From an uncultured Rhodospirillales bacterium (lineage in GTDB: Bacteria; Pseudomonadota; Alphaproteobacteria; Acetobacterales; Acetobacteraceae), in NCBI GenBank assembly GCA_903893975.1, contig CAITOL010000109.1, forward strand, positions 1 through 35,588: a DNA stretch of 35,588 bases. Direction: 5' to 3'. Each line of letters begins with the position of its first letter. Positions within the stretch are counted from its first letter, which is position 1. Below, piece by piece: positions 32,543 to 35,588 of the stretch. The notes below the pieces were generated by a model. The model did no database searches and was not told the origin of the DNA. It was given only the letters and a program-made list of their open reading frames with translations. The translations under genes and the position numbers were made by a program.

Positions 32543-33514
32543 TTAAAGCGTGATAACGATTTTGCCGACGTGACCGTCCAGCTCGACAATGTCATGCGCG
32601 GCGGCGATGTCGGCCAGTGCGAAGCTGCGTGCAATCGGCACACGGATAGCGCCGGATGCCAGATGCGGCAGCAGGTCGCGGGCGCAGGCGGCAATGCCAT
32701 CCAGCGTCTGGCTGCGGCTGCGCGCCCGGAATGACACCCCGATGATGCGCAGGCCGAAGAACGACAGCCGGTCCATGTCGAGCTCCCCCAGCCGGCCGCC
32801 CATGCGGCCGATATTGACCAGCCGGCCACCCATGGCCAGCACCGCCACGGTTTCCGCCAGCGTCGGGCCGCCGACGATGTCAATCGCCAGGTCGATGCCT
32901 TTGCCGCCAGTGGCCGTGCGCACCGCCTCCGCCAGGCCTTCGGCACCAACCGCGCAGGTCACCCCAAGCGGCGCCACGGCGGCAAGTTTGGCCGCACTGC
33001 GGGATGTTGCAACGATCGCATTGGCGCCGAGCACGCGCGCGATCTGGATTGCCGCCACGCCGATCCCGGATGCGGCGGCGTTGACCAGCACGTTGTCGCC
33101 CGGGCGCAGCCCACCGGCGGTGGCCAGCGCGTCATGCGCGGTGATGAAAACATTGGGAAACGCCGCCGCTTCCTGCCAGGACAGGCTGGCGGGCACCGAC
33201 ATCAGCGCCCGCTCCTCCACCACCACATAATCCGCCTGGGTGGCGGCGCCGTGGCCCATTACCCGATCCCCCAGCGCGAATGCCGCAGCACCTGGGCCGA
33301 GGGCTGCGACCTCGCCGGCAAACTCCACACCGCCGATATAGGGTGCGCCCTTGCGCGCGGCGCGGCGGTAGAGCACCTCCCCCCGGTTGAGGCCGGCGGC
33401 TTTCACCCGCACCAGGATCTGGCCGGCGCCGGGCGCGGGGATTTCGGTATCGCGGATTTCCAGCCGGCCACCAGCGGCTTCCGGCACGACAAAGGCTGCA
33501 CGCATCATCGACAT
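32543..33514 (-). CDS. Quinone oxidoreductase-like MDR (zinc-binding dehydrogenase family)
   Basis: This encodes 323 residues of the MDR superfamily. The GroES-like domain has VRVKAAGLNRGEVLYRR and GVEFAGEVAALGPG; the Rossmann domain has DNVLVNAAASGIGVAAIQIA and DIVGGPTLAETV. There is no zinc-ligand set, as in quinone oxidoreductases, so it is likely an NADPH-dependent reductase of a quinone, enone or similar compound. The SRSAAKL segment after strand 2 fits NADPH binding. It sits between the two dioxygenases in the operon, 11 bases from TauD-like B and 19 from TauD-like A, so it probably acts on an intermediate of the same pathway. Confidence 0.9.
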   Translation of the reverse strand: MSMMRAAFVVPEAAGGRLEIRDTEIPAPGAGQILVRVKAAGLNRGEVLYRRAARKGAPYIGGVEFAGEVAALGPGAAAFALGDRVMGHGAATQADYVVVEERALMSVPASLSWQEAAAFPNVFITAHDALATAGGLRPGDNVLVNAAASGIGVAAIQIARVLGANAIVATSRSAAKLAAVAPLGVTCAVGAEGLAEAVRTATGGKGIDLAIDIVGGPTLAETVAVLAMGGRLVNIGRMGGRLGELDMDRLSFFGLRIIGVSFRARSRSQTLDGIAACARDLLPHLASGAIRVPIARSFALADIAAAHDIVELDGHVGKIVITL

Positions 33515-33525
33515 TTCGGTTCCGA

Positions 33526-34458
33526 TCAGGCTTTAAGGGTGGCGCGCAGCATCTTGCGCGGCTCGCGTCCGTAATCGGCGACGGCGTAATGCTGCGTCGC
33601 CCAGTTGTCCCACATCGCCACCGTGCCCGGGCGCCATTTCAGCCGCACCTGATATTCGGGGATCGCCGGCTGGGCCATCAGGTAATTCATCAGCGCATTG
33701 GCTTCGAAGGCGAAATCCTGGCCATATCGGACATCCTCGAAGTTGTAGAAATCGGTGAAATGGGTGGTGAACGCCTGGTTGACGAACAGCACCTTCTCGC
33801 CGGATTCCGGATGGGTGCGCACCACCGGATGATCGACCGATGGCAGGCGGGCTGCCAGGGCGTGCCGTTTCTCGATCGGTAGTTGGGCGGCGAATAAATG
33901 CTCGAAACTATGGCGCGCGTGCATGCCGGCAATCCGGGCCTTGATCCGCTCTGGCAACATCTCATACGCCAGCACCATATTGGCCCACATCGTATCGCCG
34001 CCGGTATCCGGGCAGGTTTCACAGCGCAGTACCGCGCCGCGTGACGGGGTGGCCACGTAAGACAGATCGTTGTGCCAGATGTTTTCCCGGCTCGCGCGCT
34101 CCACCGCATTGGGCTTGGCCGGATCGAGGTTGCGAAACAGCGGCAGGATCAGCGGCGCATCGGCATGCATCGGCAAAGTCGGGTGCGGTTCCAGCGTGCC
34201 GAAGCAGGCGGCGAAGGCCTGTTGTTGCAGCGGGGTAATGTCCTGGCCGCGGAAGAACAGCACCTTGTGCTGCAACCACAGCGCGCGCAGTTCGGCGACC
34301 AGATCGGCATCGGCTGGCACGTCGGCCAGGTCGATGTTGGTCACCTCCGCACCGATGGCCGGTGTGCTGAGTTCGACCTTCAGCGAGGCATGCCGGAGCG
34401 ATGATCTTACCAGTGCCGGTGCGCCGCGCATCACGTGCGGGCTGCCTATCTGCGCCAT
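33526..34458 (-). CDS. TauD/TfdA family 2-oxoglutarate dioxygenase B
   Basis: This encodes 310 residues from ATG 34458 preceded by a G-rich site (GGGGGG). The iron ligands are His129 and Asp131 (WHNDLS) and His290 (TQHYAVADY), with arginines 301 and 305 at +11 and +15, again matching TauD spacing. FFRGQDITPLQQQAF and VVRTHPESGEKVLFVN are typical of the group. The protein differs clearly from dioxygenase A (different insertion lengths and loops), so the two probably act on different substrates or enantiomers. It is the first gene of the minus-strand catabolic operon and is transcribed divergently from iclR. Confidence 0.92.
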   Translation of the reverse strand: MAQIGSPHVMRGAPALVRSSLRHASLKVELSTPAIGAEVTNIDLADVPADADLVAELRALWLQHKVLFFRGQDITPLQQQAFAACFGTLEPHPTLPMHADAPLILPLFRNLDPAKPNAVERASRENIWHNDLSYVATPSRGAVLRCETCPDTGGDTMWANMVLAYEMLPERIKARIAGMHARHSFEHLFAAQLPIEKRHALAARLPSVDHPVVRTHPESGEKVLFVNQAFTTHFTDFYNFEDVRYGQDFAFEANALMNYLMAQPAIPEYQVRLKWRPGTVAMWDNWATQHYAVADYGREPRKMLRATLKA

Positions 34459-34569
34459 GAAATCCCCCCAATTCCCTTCGTCGCCGCATTCGTGCTGGTG
34501 CGGCTTGCGATGACGCCAGCCTAGGCAGCCGCCGGCGACGCCCCCAACAGATCCGCGCAGTTTTGGCCG

Positions 34570-34588
34570 GGAATTTTTTGACAATTCC
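34570..34588. promoter_or_regulatory. Candidate IclR operator, GGAATT-N7-AATTCC
   Basis: GGAATT (34570-34575) and AATTCC (34583-34588) are exact inverted repeats with 7 bases between. The site overlaps the TTGACA -35 element proposed for iclR and lies in the divergent gap. A second imperfect palindrome, AATTCCAC-TGA-GCGAAATT (34583-34601), shares the right arm. IclR-family regulators commonly bind such palindromes to autoregulate and control a divergent operon. Confidence 0.45.
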
Positions 34589-34606
34589 ACTGAGCGAAAT
34601 TAGTCC
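34578..34606 (+). promoter_or_regulatory. Candidate iclR promoter giving a possibly leaderless mRNA
   Basis: TTGACA (34578-34583) is a perfect -35 hexamer; with 17 bases spacing the -10 position is TAGTCC (34601-34606), which is weak. A transcript from it would begin about at the ATG (34613), and no ribosome-binding site is seen before that ATG, so a leaderless message is possible. Confidence 0.35.
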
Positions 34607-34612
34607 TGCCCC

Positions 34613-35416
34613 ATGCCAACCCCGACGGATGCCCCAGCCGCCCCCGGCCCCCGCCGCGAAGCCCCGGCGCAGGTGCTGCTGCGCGGGCTGGCGGTGCTGG
34701 AAGCGCTGAACCGCCGGCCGATCAGCAGCCTGGCCCAGCTTGCCGCCGAAACCGGGCTGGCCAAGCCGACTTTGGTGCGGGTGCTCGGCATTCTCGCGCT
34801 GAAGAACTACGCCGAGCGGCTGCCGAACCGCCGCGGCTACCGCATTGGCGGCCGGGTGCGCGCGCTATCGGCCGGGTATCGCGCCAGCGCCTCGGTCGTC
34901 AGCATCGCCCGGCCGTTACTGGCGCGCTTTACCGCGCAGCATAAATGGCCGGTGAGCATCGGCACGCTCGACGGCGATGCCATGCGGCTGGAGGCGTCTA
35001 CCCAGCAGGACACCGCCTTCGCCGCCGCCACCGATCGCGGCCGACTGGCGCGCCGGTTGCCCTTGCTCACCTCGGCGCTTGGCCTGGCCTATCTCGCCTT
35101 CTGCCCGGCGGAGGAGCGGGCGACGTTGCTGGAAATGCTGCACCCACCACCCGCGGACCGCTCGGCGCTGGACCGTGTGCTGCCGGAGATTGCGGCACGC
35201 GGCTACGCCACCACCCCGCCGCTGCCGGGTGAGCAGGCGCTAGGTTTCGCGGTGCCCATCCGCTCTGGCCACGCGGTGCTGGGCTGCATCACCTTGCGCT
35301 ATTTCGGCAAGGCGCTGTCCGAACACCAGGTGGCCGCGCGCTACCTGGCTCCGCTGCAAGACATGGCAGCGGTGATTGCCGCCAATCAGCGGCTAGGTGT
35401 GGCGGAGGATGCCTAG
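34613..35416 (+). CDS. IclR family transcriptional regulator
   Basis: This encodes 267 residues from ATG 34613. After a proline/alanine-rich N-terminal tail, the helix-turn-helix reads VLLRGLAVLEALNRRPISSLAQLAAETGLAKPTLVRVLGILA (in pieces, about residues 22-63). The effector domain follows with SVVSIARPLLARFT, LDGDAMRLEAS, LPLLTSALGLAYLAFCP and a C-terminal ALGFAVPIRSGHAVLGCI. IclR proteins are dimeric repressors or activators of divergent catabolic genes that sense a pathway metabolite. It is divergent from the dioxygenase/SDR/CoA-transferase operon, its probable target. The stop codon forms part of an inverted repeat. Confidence 0.92.
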   Translation: MPTPTDAPAAPGPRREAPAQVLLRGLAVLEALNRRPISSLAQLAAETGLAKPTLVRVLGILALKNYAERLPNRRGYRIGGRVRALSAGYRASASVVSIARPLLARFTAQHKWPVSIGTLDGDAMRLEASTQQDTAFAAATDRGRLARRLPLLTSALGLAYLAFCPAEERATLLEMLHPPPADRSALDRVLPEIAARGYATTPPLPGEQALGFAVPIRSGHAVLGCITLRYFGKALSEHQVAARYLAPLQDMAAVIAANQRLGVAEDA

Positions 35417-35466
35417 AACATGATCGTATGAGGTTGCATCGCGATCGGAGGCCGATCATGTTCTAG
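35413..35466. repeat. 14-bp inverted repeat overlapping the iclR stop codon
   Basis: CTAGAACATGATCG (35413-35426) and CGATCATGTTCTAG (35453-35466) are exact reverse complements separated by 26 bases. The arms include the iclR stop (35414-35416). An alternative inner hairpin, GATCGG-AGG-CCGATC (35443-35457), competes with the outer pairing. It may be a transcription terminator for iclR or the end of a mobile or dispersed element. Confidence 0.7.
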
Positions 35467-35588
35467 CACGGATAATTCATCAGCCTTGCCGACGATCGTC
35501 GACCGCGAGGCGCCCCCTCAGTTTCTGGTTGTTGCCGACAGTTATCCATCAGGCCGCTTGACGGTCCGTTGGGCAGTCTTTGATGTCT
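35463..35588 (-). other. Open but unassigned partial frame at the right window edge
   Basis: On the minus strand 41 codons are open to the window edge, ending with TAG at 35463. The text (for example GLMDNCRQQPE) looks like none of the domains I recognise. In GC-rich DNA such an open stretch is common, so this is at most a weak hint of a truncated gene or transposon fragment. Nothing else is seen in 35467-35588. Confidence 0.2.

Noticed and set aside
1-35588. CRISPR array or tandem direct repeats
   Set aside because: No regularly spaced repeats were seen on reading through the sequence; only the inverted repeats listed were found.

Overview
The window is GC-rich and gene-dense chromosomal DNA, most likely from an alphaproteobacterium, and my best guess is the family Acetobacteraceae (Rhodospirillales). 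The pointers are an alphaproteobacterial-type LexA box (GTTC-N7-GTTC), tandem NrdR boxes ahead of a short NrdA, the arrangement of a polyprenyl synthetase divergent from a DUF2007 gene and a TrmN6-like methyltransferase, and a MoxR-VWA-HNH block. This placement is inference from gene style, not from a marker-gene comparison. I see no phage, plasmid, CRISPR or complete insertion sequence, and about 37 protein genes plus one tRNA.

Layout. 1-1250 is the 3' part of a DHA2-type MFS exporter. 1360-4690 is a light/DNA-repair operon: a photolyase/cryptochrome, an Fe-S (FeS-BCP/CryB type) photolyase and a DUF2256 zinc-ribbon protein, facing a convergent MarR regulator (4546-5037). 5129-13627 is a run of plus-strand genes: an esterase-713-like hydrolase, an orphan LivK-type binding protein, a YffB/ArsC-like reductase, a DapA-family lyase resembling 1-pyrroline-4-hydroxy-2-carboxylate deaminase, an acyltransferase-3 membrane protein, a YdhR-like protein, an SDR, and an MgtA-type Mg2+ P-type ATPase. 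13614-16401 (minus) holds two crotonase-fold proteins and an MDR oxidoreductase, divergent from a class V aminotransferase (16552-17751).

17752-21709 is the class I ribonucleotide reductase locus (nrdA, nrdB) followed by a Sco1/SenC protein. Its 322-base upstream region carries a candidate LexA box and two NrdR-like boxes 31 bp apart, and the nrdA-nrdB gap holds a nested palindromic repeat. 21760-25868 holds housekeeping and small enzymes (trmN6-like, DUF2007, polyprenyl synthetase, a cupin-like dioxygenase, a degenerate M28-like peptidase). 25868-28640 is HNH, VWA/CoxE and MoxR on the minus strand, followed by tRNA-Val(GAC).

28876-34458 is a six-gene minus-strand catabolic operon: two TauD/TfdA-type 2-oxoglutarate dioxygenases, a quinone-oxidoreductase-like MDR, two SDRs and a CaiB/BaiF CoA-transferase. 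It is divergent from an IclR regulator (34613-35416). This is the best candidate for an undescribed pathway here. The gene set suggests oxidative opening of an unknown substrate, dehydrogenation and CoA activation, but the substrate cannot be read from sequence. The right edge has a 14-bp inverted repeat overlapping the iclR stop codon and 120 bases of unassigned sequence.
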